The notes beneath the pieces were generated by a model. It was not told where the DNA came from. It did no database searches and saw only the letters and a list, made by a program, of their open reading frames with translations. The translations under genes and the position numbers were made by a program. Shown in pieces: positions 34,914 to 44,828 of a stretch of DNA of 64,000 bases; position 1 is the first letter of the stretch, and every line of letters starts with the position of its first letter. Source of the DNA: an uncultured beta proteobacterium (GTDB lineage: Bacteria; Pseudomonadota; Gammaproteobacteria; Burkholderiales; Burkholderiaceae_C); NCBI GenBank assembly GCA_903938815.1, contig CAJAES010000034.1, positions 62,001-126,000 on the forward strand, in the 5' to 3' direction.

Positions 34914-35852
34914 ATGGCCGCCTACCTTCTGCGGCGCTTGTGGCAAATGGTGCCGACCATCCTCGGCGTCGTGCTGCTCGTGTTCTTTCTGTTCAAGTAC
35001 TTCGGCGGCGACCCCGCCGAGATCCTCGGTGGCCTTAACGCCACGCCCGAGCAGATCTCGGCCATTCGCCAGCAACTCGGCCTGGACGAACCCGTCTGGT
35101 ACCAGTTGTGGATCTACCTGAAGAGCGTGGTCACCTTCGACTGGGGCAAGAGCTGGGCGACCAACGAGGCGGTGAGCAACCTCTTCGCCACGCGCCTGCC
35201 GGCCACTCTGACGGTGATGCTGCCCATCCTCGTGCTCGAGGTCATCATCGCGTTGCCCATCGCGATGTGGGTGGCCTACCGCCGCGGCTCGCTGGCCGAC
35301 CGGACCATCATGGTGGTCAGCACCGTCGCGCTGTCGATCAGCTTCCTGGTGTACGTCATCGTCGGCCAGTACGTGTTCGGCTTCCAGCTCGGCTGGTTCC
35401 CGGTACAGGGCTGGAGCGACAGCGTCTGGACGAACCTCGTCACCTACGCGCCGCTGCCCGTGCTGCTGGCGGTGGCGGTGTCGCTGGCGCCGTACACACG
35501 GCTGTACCGCACCTTCTTCCTGGATGAGCTGGGACACGACTACGTGCGCACCGCGCGGGCCAAGGGCCTGACGGAGAACACCATCATGTTCAAGCACGTG
35601 CTGCGCAACGCGATGATCCCGATCCTGACCAACATCGGGCTGGCGCTGCCGGGCGTGTTCGTCGGCTCCTTCCTGATCGAGGTCTTCTTCTCGATCCCCG
35701 GCCTGGGCCGCGAGGTGCTGCTGGCGGTGAACCGCAGCGACTACCCCGTCATCCAGGCGATTGCCGTGTACCTGGCCGTGCTGACCATGCTGATCAACCT
35801 GGCCGTGGACGTGATGTTCAAGTTGGTCGACCCGCGGGTGGTGCTCAAATGA
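34914..35852 (+). CDS. Oligopeptide-type ABC transporter permease (DppB/YejB class)
   Basis: Inner-membrane permease of 312 aa. The N-terminal helix with LLRRLWQMVPTILGVVLLVF is typical of OppB/DppB proteins, and the EAA-like loop is visible as FVRTARAKGL-type sequence (HDYVRTARAKGLTENTIMFK). About six membrane segments. ATG 34914 begins the conserved N-terminus. Its stop overlaps the next permease start (ATGA). The set of two permeases plus a fused double ATPase recalls the yejBEF arrangement. It is the only permease pair available to the five binding proteins. Confidence 0.94.
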   Translation: MAAYLLRRLWQMVPTILGVVLLVFFLFKYFGGDPAEILGGLNATPEQISAIRQQLGLDEPVWYQLWIYLKSVVTFDWGKSWATNEAVSNLFATRLPATLTVMLPILVLEVIIALPIAMWVAYRRGSLADRTIMVVSTVALSISFLVYVIVGQYVFGFQLGWFPVQGWSDSVWTNLVTYAPLPVLLAVAVSLAPYTRLYRTFFLDELGHDYVRTARAKGLTENTIMFKHVLRNAMIPILTNIGLALPGVFVGSFLIEVFFSIPGLGREVLLAVNRSDYPVIQAIAVYLAVLTMLINLAVDVMFKLVDPRVVLK

Positions 35853-36895
35853 GTGCAGTGCTGTCTCCCTCCGCCGGCGCCGTCGAGCGCTCCGAAGGCG
35901 TCTGGCACGCCGCCTGGCGCCGCTTCAAGACCGACCGCGTGGGCATGGTGTCGGCGCTGATCGTCGTCGCCTTCCTGGTGCTGATCCTGGCCTCCTGGCT
36001 GGGGCTCGTGGCCAAGCACTGGCAGGACGAAGTGGGTGTGGCCAACGCGCCGCCCACCCTGCTGGGCCCGCGCCCGCCCGAGGCCATCGGCGCCATCGAG
36101 GTGCCCAAGGGCCCGAACGTCGACCTGTCGGCCGTGGACCCCCTGGCCCCGCGCTACAAGGAATGGGACGAGGCCGCCGCCAAGCTCAAGACCACCGAGA
36201 CCGTGAAGGCCGAGACGCTGGCCCTGGGCGCCGACCGCCTGGGCCGCGACGTGCTCTCCAAGGCGATCAAGGGCACCGAGATCTCGGTGTTCGTGGGCGT
36301 GCTGGCGGCCGTCCTGGCCACTGGCATCGGCACCATGCTGGGCGCCTTCAGCGGCTTCTTCGGCGGCAAGATCGGCGACGCGCTGGAGTGGCTCTACAAC
36401 GTCTTCGAGTCCATTCCCGGCATTCTGCTGATCTTCGCCTTCGCGGCGGTGTTCGGGCGCGGCATCCTGACGGTGGTGCTGATCCTCGGGCTCACCGGCT
36501 GGACGGGCCTGTACCGCCAGGTGCGTGCCGAATTCATGAAGCACGGCGCGCGCGAATACGTCCGCTCGGCCGAGGCCATCGGCGCCAGCACCTGGAGCCG
36601 CATGTTCAAGCACATCCTGCCGAACATCAGCCACGTGATCCTGGTGCGCATGAGCCTGCTGGTGGTGGGCTTCATCAAGGCCGAGGTCATCCTGTCCTAC
36701 CTGGGCCTGGGCGTCGGCGTCGAGGACGTGTCCTGGGGCACGATGCTCGCCGAGGCGCAGAGCGAACTGATCCTGGGCTACTGGTGGCAGCTGGCCGCCG
36801 CGACGGTCTTCATGGCCGTGTTCGTGACCGCGTTCTCGCTGCTGGCCGATGCCGTGCGCGACGCGCTCGACCCCAAGCTGCGCGGACTGGAGTGA
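35849..36895 (+). CDS. Oligopeptide-type ABC transporter permease (DppC/YejE class)
   Basis: Second inner-membrane permease, 348 aa. The N-terminal OppC-type region (WHAAWRRFKTDRVGMVSALI) is followed by a long periplasmic stretch of about 100 residues between helix 1 and the transport domain, longer than in most DppC and reminiscent of YejE. LGADRLGRDVLSKAIKGTEI and YVRSAEAIGASTWSRMFKHI are family marks. It starts by 4-bp overlap with the first permease. The ATPase gene begins 64 bp after its stop. Confidence 0.94.
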   Translation: MSAVLSPSAGAVERSEGVWHAAWRRFKTDRVGMVSALIVVAFLVLILASWLGLVAKHWQDEVGVANAPPTLLGPRPPEAIGAIEVPKGPNVDLSAVDPLAPRYKEWDEAAAKLKTTETVKAETLALGADRLGRDVLSKAIKGTEISVFVGVLAAVLATGIGTMLGAFSGFFGGKIGDALEWLYNVFESIPGILLIFAFAAVFGRGILTVVLILGLTGWTGLYRQVRAEFMKHGAREYVRSAEAIGASTWSRMFKHILPNISHVILVRMSLLVVGFIKAEVILSYLGLGVGVEDVSWGTMLAEAQSELILGYWWQLAAATVFMAVFVTAFSLLADAVRDALDPKLRGLE

Positions 36896-36959
36896 GCATG
36901 ACCCCCCAGATCACTTGGTTCATGGCCCCCCAAGCGGCGGCTTTGCAGGAGACCTCGAC

Positions 36960-38630
36960 ATGTTGCTGAGTATTCAGGACCTGAAGGTCAGTTTCCGCAT
37001 GGGCAAGGTCGACGGCGTCGCGCAGCGCGCGGATGCCGTCAAGGGCGTCAGCTTCGACGTGGCCGAGAACTCCATCGTCGCGCTGGTCGGCGAATCCGGC
37101 TCCGGCAAGAGCGTCACCGCGATGTCGATGCTCAACCTGCTGCCCGACAACGCCGAGCGCACCGGGCAGGTGCTGTGGCAGGGCCGCGACCTGCTCAAGG
37201 CTTCGCTGCCGGACCTGCAGGCCCTGCGCGGCAAGGACATCGCCTGCGTCTTCCAGGACCCGATGCAGTCGCTCAACCCGGTGTTCACCGTCGGCGCGCA
37301 GCTCTGCGAGCCGCTGATCAAGCACCTGGGCATGAGCAGCAAGGCTGCGCTCGAGCGCGCCGAGGAACTGCTGGTGGAAGTGGGCATGCCCGAGCCCAAG
37401 CGGCGCCTGGCCACCTACCCGCACGAGATGTCCGGCGGCCAGCAGCAGCGCGTGATGATCGCGATGGCGCTGGCCTGCAAGCCCAAGCTGCTGATCGCCG
37501 ACGAGCCGACCACGGCGCTCGACGTCACCATCCAGCGCCAGATCCTGGAGCTGATCGGCAAGCTGAAGGAGAAGCACCGCATGAGCGTGCTCTTCATCAG
37601 CCATGACCTCGGCCTGGTGGGCGAGATCGCCGACCACGTGGTGGTCATGCGCAACGGCGTGATCCGTGAGCAGGGCCCCGTGGCCCGCATCTTCTCGGAC
37701 CCGCAGGACAGCTACACCAAGGCGCTGCTCGCCTGCCGCCCCAGCCTGACCGAGAACCCGGCCCGGCTGATGGTGATCGACGACCACATCGCCGGCCGCG
37801 ACACCACGGCCCTGGCCGTGGCCAAGGACCCCGACGCCGCCGTGGTGCTGGAAGTCCGTTCGCTGGCCAAGAGCTTCTTCCTGAAGCAGGGCCTGTTCGG
37901 CAAGCGCGAGTTCAAGGCCGTCCAGGACGTGAACTTCAAGCTGCGCAAGGGCCACACGCTGGGCGTGGTGGGTGAATCCGGCTCGGGCAAGACCACGATG
38001 GGCCTGACGCTGCTGCGCCTGCACGAGCCCACGGGCGGAGAGGTCATCTTCGACGGCAAGAACCTGCTCAAGCTCAGCGCCAACGAGCGCCAGGTCATGC
38101 GCCGGCGCATCCAGATCGTCTTCCAGAACCCGTACGCCAGCCTGAACCCGCGCTTCACCATCGGGCAGACGCTGGTCGAGCCGATGGTCATCCACAACAT
38201 CGGCCGGGACCTGGCCGAACGCGAGCAGCGTGCGCGCACCCTGCTCGAGAAGGTGGGCCTGGACGGCCGCGCGTTCGGCAAGTACCCGCACGAGTTCTCC
38301 GGCGGCCAGCGCCAGCGCGTGGCCATCGCCCGCTGCCTGACGCTGAACCCCGAGGTGCTGGTGCTCGACGAGGCCGTGAGCGCGCTCGACGTGTCGGTGC
38401 AGGCCCAGGTGCTGAACCTGCTGCGCGACCTGCAGGACGAGTTCGGACTGTCCTATGTCTTCATCAGCCACGACCTTGCGGTGGTGCGCTTCATCAGCGA
38501 CGAGGTGCTGGTGATGAAGGACGGCCGCGTGGTCGAGCAGGCCAGCGCGGCGCAGATCCTCGCCGCCCCGAAGGAAGAGTACACGCAGCGCCTGCTGGCG
38601 GCGATCCCGCGCGGGTACCAGCCGGCCTGA
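36960..38630 (+). CDS. ABC transporter ATPase with two fused nucleotide-binding domains
   Basis: DppD-DppF-type fusion, 556 aa, like YejF or GsiA. Domain 1 has Walker A GESGSGKS at about 44-51, [15 protein letters not shown] and [14 protein letters not shown]. Domain 2 has [11 protein letters not shown] near 338, [15 protein letters not shown] and [17 protein letters not shown] 36960 fits the domain start. Both sites look intact, so two ATPs should be used per transporter. With the two permeases it forms a complete membrane unit lacking only a binding protein, which the divergent five-gene array can supply. Confidence 0.95.
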   Translation: MLLSIQDLKVSFRMGKVDGVAQRADAVKGVSFDVAENSIVALVGESGSGKSVTAMSMLNLLPDNAERTGQVLWQGRDLLKASLPDLQALRGKDIACVFQDPMQSLNPVFTVGAQLCEPLIKHLGMSSKAALERAEELLVEVGMPEPKRRLATYPHEMSGGQQQRVMIAMALACKPKLLIADEPTTALDVTIQRQILELIGKLKEKHRMSVLFISHDLGLVGEIADHVVVMRNGVIREQGPVARIFSDPQDSYTKALLACRPSLTENPARLMVIDDHIAGRDTTALAVAKDPDAAVVLEVRSLAKSFFLKQGLFGKREFKAVQDVNFKLRKGHTLGVVGESGSGKTTMGLTLLRLHEPTGGEVIFDGKNLLKLSANERQVMRRRIQIVFQNPYASLNPRFTIGQTLVEPMVIHNIGRDLAEREQRARTLLEKVGLDGRAFGKYPHEFSGGQRQRVAIARCLTLNPEVLVLDEAVSALDVSVQAQVLNLLRDLQDEFGLSYVFISHDLAVVRFISDEVLVMKDGRVVEQASAAQILAAPKEEYTQRLLAAIPRGYQPA

Positions 38631-38658
38631 ATGGGGGCCTGAAGGCCCGGGGGATGCG

Positions 38659-41160
38659 TCAGTGCCGGCGCATCAGCGGCGCCAGCGCCCGCACCAGATC
38701 TTCCTCGAGCACCGGTTTCGACACGAAGACCGGCATCCCGGCCTCGCGCGCCTGCTCACGTTCATGGGCCAGCACCGCCGCCGACAGCGCCAGCAATGGC
38801 AGCGTTGCGGTGCGCGGGTCTGCGCGCAACTGGCGCGCTGCTTCCAGGCCGTCCAGGACGGGCATGTGCAGGTCCATCAGGACGGCATCCAGGCGGTCAT
38901 GCGAACCGATGGCCGTCTCGACTGCGGCCCGGCCGTCCACGGCCTCGAGCACCTCTGCGCCCAAGCGGCGCAGCATGGTGCCGACGATGAGCATGTTCAC
39001 CGGATGGTCCTCGGCCACCAGGACGCGCAGGCCATCCAGCGCGGGCCGGCCGGGCGTCGGCGGCAGGCCTGCAGGGGCCGGCGTCTCGGCGGCCGGCAGC
39101 GGCAGTTCGGCCCAGAAGCGGCTGCCCTCGCCCGGCAGGCTGTCCACGCCCACGCTGCCGCCCATGCGCTCGGCCAGGTCGCGGCAGATGGACAGGCCCA
39201 GGCCCGTGCCGCCGAATCGTCGCGTCGTGGAACTGTCGGCCTGGGCGAACGGGCGGAACAGTCGCTCGCGCAGTTCCGGGTCGACGCCGGGGCCGGTGTC
39301 GTGCACCGCCACCCGGATCAGGCCGCCGTCGATGTTCTCCACCAGGAGCCCGATGCTGCCCACCGCCGTGAACTTGAGCGCATTGCTGAGGAAGTTGGCG
39401 ACGATCTGGCGCACCCGCACCGGGTCGCCGGACACCCGTTCTGGCACGTCGCGGTCGACCGTGCAGTGCATGACCAGGCCGTGTTCCCGCCCCAGCGGCG
39501 CAAAGGTATGGAAGGTGCTGGCCACCACGTCGCGCAGGTCGAAGACGATCTGGTCGATCTTCAGTTCGCCGGCCTCGATCTTGGAGAGGTCCAGCACGTC
39601 GGAGACGATGCCGGCCAGTCCCTCGGCGGCGTCGATCAGGTGGCCCAGATACTCCGTGCGGCGCTGAGGGGCCAGGGTCGGTTCCTGCAGCAGCCGGGCG
39701 AGCCCCATCACGCCGTTGAGCGGAGTGCGGATCTCGTGGCTCATCGTGGCCAGGAAGGCGCTCTTGGCGGCGCTGGCCTGATCTGCCAGGCGCTTGGCCT
39801 CGGCCAGTTCCGCCTCGGCGCGGTGCAGCTCGGTCACGTCGCGCACGATGATCACTGCCACGGGTTCGCCGTCCCAGTCGAACGCGGCGGCGCTGATGAG
39901 GAGGTCGCGCCGCGTGCCGTCACGCGACCAGCCTTCGCTGCGGAGGTCGCGCACCACCGGGGCGGCGCGCAGCGCGTTGCGCAGTGCGAGCGCCGAGTCA
40001 CGGTCGCGCCACAGGCCGAGCTCCAGGGCGTTGTGCCCCATGGCCTCGGCCTCGGTGCAGCCCACGAGATCGAGAAAACTCTGGTTGGTGAGCTGGATGC
40101 GGCCGTCCTTGACGCGCGCCACGCACAGCCCGTCCGGGCTCGTGCTGACCATGCCGTCGAGCAGGTGCTGCTGATGCTGGCGCGCCCGTTGGCCGAGCAC
40201 CTCCTCGGTCACGTTCCGGCTCACGCCCCACCAGCCCGTCAGGCGCCCGGCATCGTCGAACCGGGGTTCGCCGCTGCCGCAGACATGCAGCACGGCGCCA
40301 TCCGTGCACAGGAAGGCGACGCTCAGATTGCGGTAGGGGCGCCGCTCCTTCATGGCGTCGCGCATGAGCTCGATGCCGCCGCGGGGCAGCGCCTGCGGCC
40401 CGCCGGGCTCGTTGGTGCGCAGGAACTCGGCCACCGTGCGGCCGGTGCGCTCCTCGAACGATGGAGAGAGCCAGGTCAGGTGCCCCTTGGCGTCCATCTC
40501 CCAGGCCCAGTCGCTGCCCAGCCGCACGAAGCTTGCCATCCGGGCCGATTCACGCTCGGCCTGCGCGAGGCTCTCGCCCACCAGGTGCCTGGCCAGCAGA
40601 GCCGAGACCCAGGCGACCGCGCCCAGCAGCGCGAGGTTCGTGATGCGGTCACCCAGGCTCAGCCCATGAAGGGCTGCGCTTCCCGCGATCGAGCCGCTGG
40701 ACTCGGCCCACCCCAGCGCACCGATGATCACGAAGTAGAGCAGCGTCAGCCAGGACACCGTCCGCTGATCGGTCAGCAGGCCCGCCGTCACGATGAGCAC
40801 GCACACGCCCGGGACGGCCACACCGCTGAGGCCGACCCCCACGGCCAGGGCCGTCACGCCCGCGCCCACGAAGGCCAGGGTGAGTTGCAGGGCATTTGCC
40901 GCGTGCGGCTGCCCTCGAGCCAGCAGCCACGCTGCGACGGCCGCCCCCGCTACCAGCGCCAGGCCCAGCAGGAGCCGGGCGATCGATGCGCCGCGCGGCA
41001 CTTCGACGCCGAACAGCTGGAGCGCTGCCGTCACCATCAGCAGCACGCCGAGCCCGCCCATGACCCAGGCCAGCGTCGACGCGGCGCGCTGGATGATGGC
41101 GGGTTGCTGGCTGACTGCGGTCGGTTGCTGCACGGCGGGGCGCGCTGTTCGGACCCGCAT
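38659..41160 (-). CDS. Hybrid sensor histidine kinase with response-regulator receiver
   Basis: Membrane-bound sensor kinase of 833 aa. About five or six hydrophobic segments fill residues 30-190 with no periplasmic domain of size. Two PAS-like domains follow (about 205-325 and 330-450). The HisKA motif is FLATMSHEIRTPLNGVMG with His near 472. ATPase boxes are NFLSNALKFT, DTGPGVDP and GGTGLGLSI. A C-terminal receiver from about 705 has AEDHPVN, acceptor Asp in VLMDLHMP and Lys in VSKPV. No output regulator is adjacent, so its phosphorelay partner is elsewhere. Confidence 0.94.
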   Translation of the reverse strand: MRVRTARPAVQQPTAVSQQPAIIQRAASTLAWVMGGLGVLLMVTAALQLFGVEVPRGASIARLLLGLALVAGAAVAAWLLARGQPHAANALQLTLAFVGAGVTALAVGVGLSGVAVPGVCVLIVTAGLLTDQRTVSWLTLLYFVIIGALGWAESSGSIAGSAALHGLSLGDRITNLALLGAVAWVSALLARHLVGESLAQAERESARMASFVRLGSDWAWEMDAKGHLTWLSPSFEERTGRTVAEFLRTNEPGGPQALPRGGIELMRDAMKERRPYRNLSVAFLCTDGAVLHVCGSGEPRFDDAGRLTGWWGVSRNVTEEVLGQRARQHQQHLLDGMVSTSPDGLCVARVKDGRIQLTNQSFLDLVGCTEAEAMGHNALELGLWRDRDSALALRNALRAAPVVRDLRSEGWSRDGTRRDLLISAAAFDWDGEPVAVIIVRDVTELHRAEAELAEAKRLADQASAAKSAFLATMSHEIRTPLNGVMGLARLLQEPTLAPQRRTEYLGHLIDAAEGLAGIVSDVLDLSKIEAGELKIDQIVFDLRDVVASTFHTFAPLGREHGLVMHCTVDRDVPERVSGDPVRVRQIVANFLSNALKFTAVGSIGLLVENIDGGLIRVAVHDTGPGVDPELRERLFRPFAQADSSTTRRFGGTGLGLSICRDLAERMGGSVGVDSLPGEGSRFWAELPLPAAETPAPAGLPPTPGRPALDGLRVLVAEDHPVNMLIVGTMLRRLGAEVLEAVDGRAAVETAIGSHDRLDAVLMDLHMPVLDGLEAARQLRADPRTATLPLLALSAAVLAHEREQAREAGMPVFVSKPVLEEDLVRALAPLMRRH

Positions 41161-41176
41161 CGTAGCCGGCCGTGGC

Positions 41177-42205
41177 TCAGCTTCGGCGCACCTTCACGCT
41201 GTAGTCGCCCACGCCGCCCGTGTTGTTGTAGTGGCGCACCTGGACCCAGTACTCGCCCGCGATCAGGTCTGCGGCGATGCGCGCGTTGGCGGCGTAGCCG
41301 GAGTCGTCGTCCTCGGCGACCAGGCGGGTAGGCAGGTTCGGGCCGAAAAGCTTCATGACGACGTCCGACGGGCCGCGGGTGTCGATGATGTGCCGCCCTT
41401 CGGACTGCACGCTGAAGCGGAACAGGTCTTCCTCGCCGAAGCCGCCGATCGAGGCCGGCGTGCGTTGGCGGGCGTTGACTGTCAGAGGCGTCGCGTTGTC
41501 GACCGTGGGCGCGCGTTTCGGGTACATCGCAGCACCTGCGACGAACTCACGGTCGGTCCTGGAGAGCGTCTGATTGGCTTCGGTGCCGACGCCATCGATG
41601 GTCCACTCCGGCGGGAAGAAGTACAGCATGATCGACTCCGGATCGAAGGCGGTGCCATGGAGCTGGTCGGCCCGGTAGCGCTCCAGGATGTTGTGGCGCG
41701 TGGTGTCGGCGTCCCAGAAGTTGGGGCTTCGCGCCATCTCGCGGATGACGACCGCCTCGTTCCACTCGATGCCGCCGGCAGGGTTCTGGTGCTCATGGGC
41801 CAGGCCGATGGCGTGGCCCCACTCGTGGGCGCAGGTGCCGCCGTCCAGGAAGCCGAGGTTCATCGTGGGTTCGTCCTGCGGGATGTCGCGGCAGTCGGTG
41901 CCGACGTAGGACCAGGCGCCGTCGTTGGCGTCGAAGGCGATGCGGATGTCGGCGTCGGGCGTGTCGTCGAACACGATGGCCAGGTTGGCCACCGCCGTCC
42001 ACCAGCCGGCCTGCTCGCGCACCACCGCATGCTGCGCGGCCGTGCCGCCGATGAAACGCACGTGCAGCGTGCTGCCGTTCATCCAGGTCTTGCCCAGCGG
42101 CGAGATGGCACGCACGCGGCCACCGCGGACCGGCCGCGTGGCCTGCCGGCGGAACAGTTCGCGCGGCAGGATGCGGTCCAGGCAGACATGGGGGCGCGGC
42201 GGCAT
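41177..42205 (-). CDS. Astacin-like zinc metalloprotease with C-terminal PPC-type domain
   Basis: Metzincin of about 342 aa. The extended zinc motif HEWGHAIGLAHEHQNP (His127, Glu128, His131, His137) and the Met-turn ESIMLYFF identify the astacin/M12A-like class. After a linker, residues from about 250 (DLFRFSVQSEGRHIIDTRGP) resemble a bacterial pre-peptidase C-terminal domain. No signal peptide is evident from ATG 42205 or from the alternative ATG 42256, which is odd for an extracellular-type protease. The substrate is unknown. It is divergent from the TonB-dependent receptor. Confidence 0.85.
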   Translation of the reverse strand: MPPRPHVCLDRILPRELFRRQATRPVRGGRVRAISPLGKTWMNGSTLHVRFIGGTAAQHAVVREQAGWWTAVANLAIVFDDTPDADIRIAFDANDGAWSYVGTDCRDIPQDEPTMNLGFLDGGTCAHEWGHAIGLAHEHQNPAGGIEWNEAVVIREMARSPNFWDADTTRHNILERYRADQLHGTAFDPESIMLYFFPPEWTIDGVGTEANQTLSRTDREFVAGAAMYPKRAPTVDNATPLTVNARQRTPASIGGFGEEDLFRFSVQSEGRHIIDTRGPSDVVMKLFGPNLPTRLVAEDDDSGYAANARIAADLIAGEYWVQVRHYNNTGGVGDYSVKVRRS

Positions 42206-42303
42206 GGCAGTGTCCGATTCGAGTGGGTCTGCGCCGCAGCATGGGGCGGCGCGCAATAGCCCGCAAGCTGCGAAATGGGGATCCGGGCAGCGACAATCCG
42301 CCG

Positions 42304-44610
42304 GTGAAGACCCCCCTGCTCCTCCTCAGCGCGGCCCTGGCCGCTCCCGTGGCCGCACAGCAGGCCGCACCGACAGTACCGTCGGCACCGACAACGGCAC
42401 CGACAACGACACCGAGGGCACCGGCCTCACCGGCGGCGCCTGCCGCTGCGTCCCCGCCGGCGGCCGCTGCATCGGCGCCCGCGGCGGCACAGCGGGTCGA
42501 GATCACCGGCGGGCGCGTCAGCGACACCGATGCGCGCCGCCGCGCCACCGCCGCCAAGATCATCATCGGCCGCGAGGAGATCGAACAGTACGGCGACAGC
42601 AGCGTCGGCGAGGTCCTGCGCCGCCTCCCCGGTGTCACCACGCCCGGCACGCCGGGGCGCGGCGGCCCGCCGCGCATGCGGGGCCTGGGCAGCGGCTACA
42701 CACAGCTCCTGATCGACGGCCAGCCGATTCCGCGCGGTTTCTCGCTCGAATCGCTGACGCCCGATCAGGTCGAGCGCATCGAGATCCTGCGGTCTCCCAC
42801 GGCAGAAACCGGTGCGCGAGCGATCGCCGGCACCATCAACATCGTGCTGCGCGAGGGCTTCCGCCAGCGGCTCAACGATGTCAACGTCGGCATCGGGTAC
42901 GAGGACGGCGAGCTCACGCCCGGCGTCTTCTGGGCCCACAACGACAGCGCCGGCGACCTGACCTACAACCTCAACGCCGGCACCTTCCTGCGCCGCAACC
43001 GCAACGAGAGCCTGGTGCTGACCGACGTCACGGGCGGCGCCGACCCGAGCAGCAGCAGCGAATCCCGGGAGTCGTTCGACCGCCGCCGCGGCCTGAACCT
43101 GGGCGCGCGGCTGCAATGGCGGCTGGGCACGCAGGGCGATTCGCTGGTGATTTCACCCGGGCTCTTCCGCTCGGACAACCAGGGCGAATCGCGCGGCGAG
43201 CTGTCCCAGCAGGGCGGCACGCCGCTGTATGACCTGGCGCTCGCCCGCAACGAGGGCAGCTTCACCAACCTGCGCCTGAATGGCCAGTGGCGCCAGCGCC
43301 TGGGCCCCGGCCGCCTGGAAGCCACGGCCAATGCCAACAGCTGGCGTGCCGAAAACACCAGCCGGCGCGAGGAATCCATCGCCGGCGTGAGCGAGCGCGT
43401 GCTGGACGAACGCGGCGACACGCGCGAGAACGCGCTCACGCTCGGCGGCAAGTACACCCTGACCTGGGGCGGCGACGAGAAGCGCCCCGGCAGCGAGCAC
43501 AGCTTCGTGACCGGCGGGGAGATCGAGCGCACGCAGCGCAGCGAGCGACGCTCGCTGCTGCAGAACGGGCAGCCGCTGCTCACCGACTTCGGCGAGAACC
43601 TCGGTGCCGAGAGCACCCGGGTGGCGCTGTACGCCCAGAACGAGTGGACCCCGGCGCCGCAATGGGCCACGCACCTCGGCCTGCGCTGGGAAGGCATCCG
43701 CACGGTGGGCGACCAGGGCGACCTGGACGGCGGCGGCCGCCCCGCCAACCTCAACAGCGTCTTCACGCCGCTCGCGCACGCCGTCTGGAAACCGGACCCC
43801 GCCAGCCGCAGCCAGGTGCGCGTGAGCCTCACCCGCAGCTGGCGCGCGCCGGCATTGAACAACCTGATCGCGCGGCCCAGCCCGAACACGCGGTACCCGG
43901 TCGAGGGCCCGAATGCCCCGAACTTCCCCGACCGCGCGGGGAACCCCGACCTGAAGCCCGAGCTCGCCACCGGCATCGACCTCGCCTGGGAGCACTACCC
44001 CGCCGGCGGCGGCGTTCTCAGCGCCAGCCTGTTCAGGCGCCAGATCCGCGACCTGATGCGCAGCGTCACCACGCTCGAGACCGTGTCCTGGAGCCCGGTT
44101 CCGCGCTGGGTGGCGCGCACGCGCAACATCGGCGACGCCACCACGCAGGGCCTGGAGCTCGAGGCCAAGGGCCGGCTCGACCAGTGGCTGGCGGGGAGCC
44201 CGCGGGTCGAGGTGCGCAGCAACCTGTCCGTGTTCCATTCGCGCGTGGAAGGCGTGCCCGGCCCCGACAACCGGCTCGACCAGCAACCCGGCGCCAGCGC
44301 CAACCTGGGTGCCGACTACCGCTGGCCCGGCCTGCCGCTGAAGACCGGCGCCAACATCAACTGGGTGCCGGCCTACGAGACGCAGACCAGCGCCGACCAG
44401 CGCGTGGGCGTGAGCACGCGGCGCGTGTTCGACGTGTTCAGCCTGTGGACGTTCAGCCCCGGCGTGGCGTTGCGGCTGTCGGCCGGCAACGCGTTGCCGC
44501 GCGACAGCGACGACTTCACCCGCTTCGTGAACGGCGACGAGACCGAGACCACGCGCACCCTGACGCCGTCGAACGTGAACTGGCAGCTCCGCCTGGAGCT
44601 GAAGCTCTAG
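42304..44610 (+). CDS. TonB-dependent outer-membrane receptor
   Basis: Outer-membrane transporter of about 768 aa. Sec signal KTPLLLLSAALAAPVAAQQ, then a Pro/Ala/Thr-rich linker (about 22-62). The plug domain contains VEITGGRVSDTDARRRATA, GEVLRRLPGVT, RMRGLGSGYTQLLIDGQPIP and RIEILRSPTAETGARAIAGTINI, and a beta-barrel ends in WQLRLELKL with the usual hydrophobic finish. The start GTG 42304 lacks a strong ribosome site. The substrate is unknown. No TonB/ExbB genes, siderophore genes or FecI/FecR pair lie beside it, although an ECF sigma gene is close downstream on the other strand. Confidence 0.93.
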   Translation: MKTPLLLLSAALAAPVAAQQAAPTVPSAPTTAPTTTPRAPASPAAPAAASPPAAAASAPAAAQRVEITGGRVSDTDARRRATAAKIIIGREEIEQYGDSSVGEVLRRLPGVTTPGTPGRGGPPRMRGLGSGYTQLLIDGQPIPRGFSLESLTPDQVERIEILRSPTAETGARAIAGTINIVLREGFRQRLNDVNVGIGYEDGELTPGVFWAHNDSAGDLTYNLNAGTFLRRNRNESLVLTDVTGGADPSSSSESRESFDRRRGLNLGARLQWRLGTQGDSLVISPGLFRSDNQGESRGELSQQGGTPLYDLALARNEGSFTNLRLNGQWRQRLGPGRLEATANANSWRAENTSRREESIAGVSERVLDERGDTRENALTLGGKYTLTWGGDEKRPGSEHSFVTGGEIERTQRSERRSLLQNGQPLLTDFGENLGAESTRVALYAQNEWTPAPQWATHLGLRWEGIRTVGDQGDLDGGGRPANLNSVFTPLAHAVWKPDPASRSQVRVSLTRSWRAPALNNLIARPSPNTRYPVEGPNAPNFPDRAGNPDLKPELATGIDLAWEHYPAGGGVLSASLFRRQIRDLMRSVTTLETVSWSPVPRWVARTRNIGDATTQGLELEAKGRLDQWLAGSPRVEVRSNLSVFHSRVEGVPGPDNRLDQQPGASANLGADYRWPGLPLKTGANINWVPAYETQTSADQRVGVSTRRVFDVFSLWTFSPGVALRLSAGNALPRDSDDFTRFVNGDETETTRTLTPSNVNWQLRLELKL

Positions 44611-44634
44611 CCGGTCAGCCGGTCAGCCGGTCAG
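44611..44634. repeat. Triplicated CCGGTCAG
   Basis: Three perfect 8-bp copies directly follow the stop of the TonB-dependent receptor. The third contains the stop codon of the YjfB-like gene on the minus strand. Likely slippage at the convergent gene junction. Confidence 0.8.
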
Positions 44635-44828
44635 GCGTAGGTGTTGACCTGCGTTCCGAGGGTGCCCGACGTGGCGAGCGCCGGGTCGGGCAGCGCGGCG
44701 ATCAGCTGTGCCGCCGATGCCGCATCGATGTCCATGGCCTTGTTCAGCACCATGAGGGCCGCACTGCCCTGAACGGTGCCGGGCTGGGCGCTGGACGCGG
44801 CGGTGGTGACACTGGAGACGGCATCCAT
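44631..44828 (-). CDS. YjfB-like small protein (putative motility family)
   Basis: Protein of 65 aa resembling the YjfB family: a short variable N-terminus, then ALMVLNKAMDIDAASAAQLI and a C-terminal LGTQVNTYA. Relatives are annotated as putative motility proteins, but no function has been firmly shown. ATG 44828 matches the family start. The frame is open 18 codons upstream. It is isolated from any flagellar or chemotaxis gene here. The next 135 bp to the sigma gene hold only short GC-rich repeats such as CAGGTGCCG twice. Confidence 0.65.
   Translation of the reverse strand: MDAVSSVTTAASSAQPGTVQGSAALMVLNKAMDIDAASAAQLIAALPDPALATSGTLGTQVNTYA

Noticed and set aside
36898..36969. 23-codon frame (MTPQITWFMAPQAAALQETS and three more residues) between the second permease and the ATPase.
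   Set aside because: No ribosome site or family; it overlaps the ATPase start and is more likely a chance frame in the spacer.
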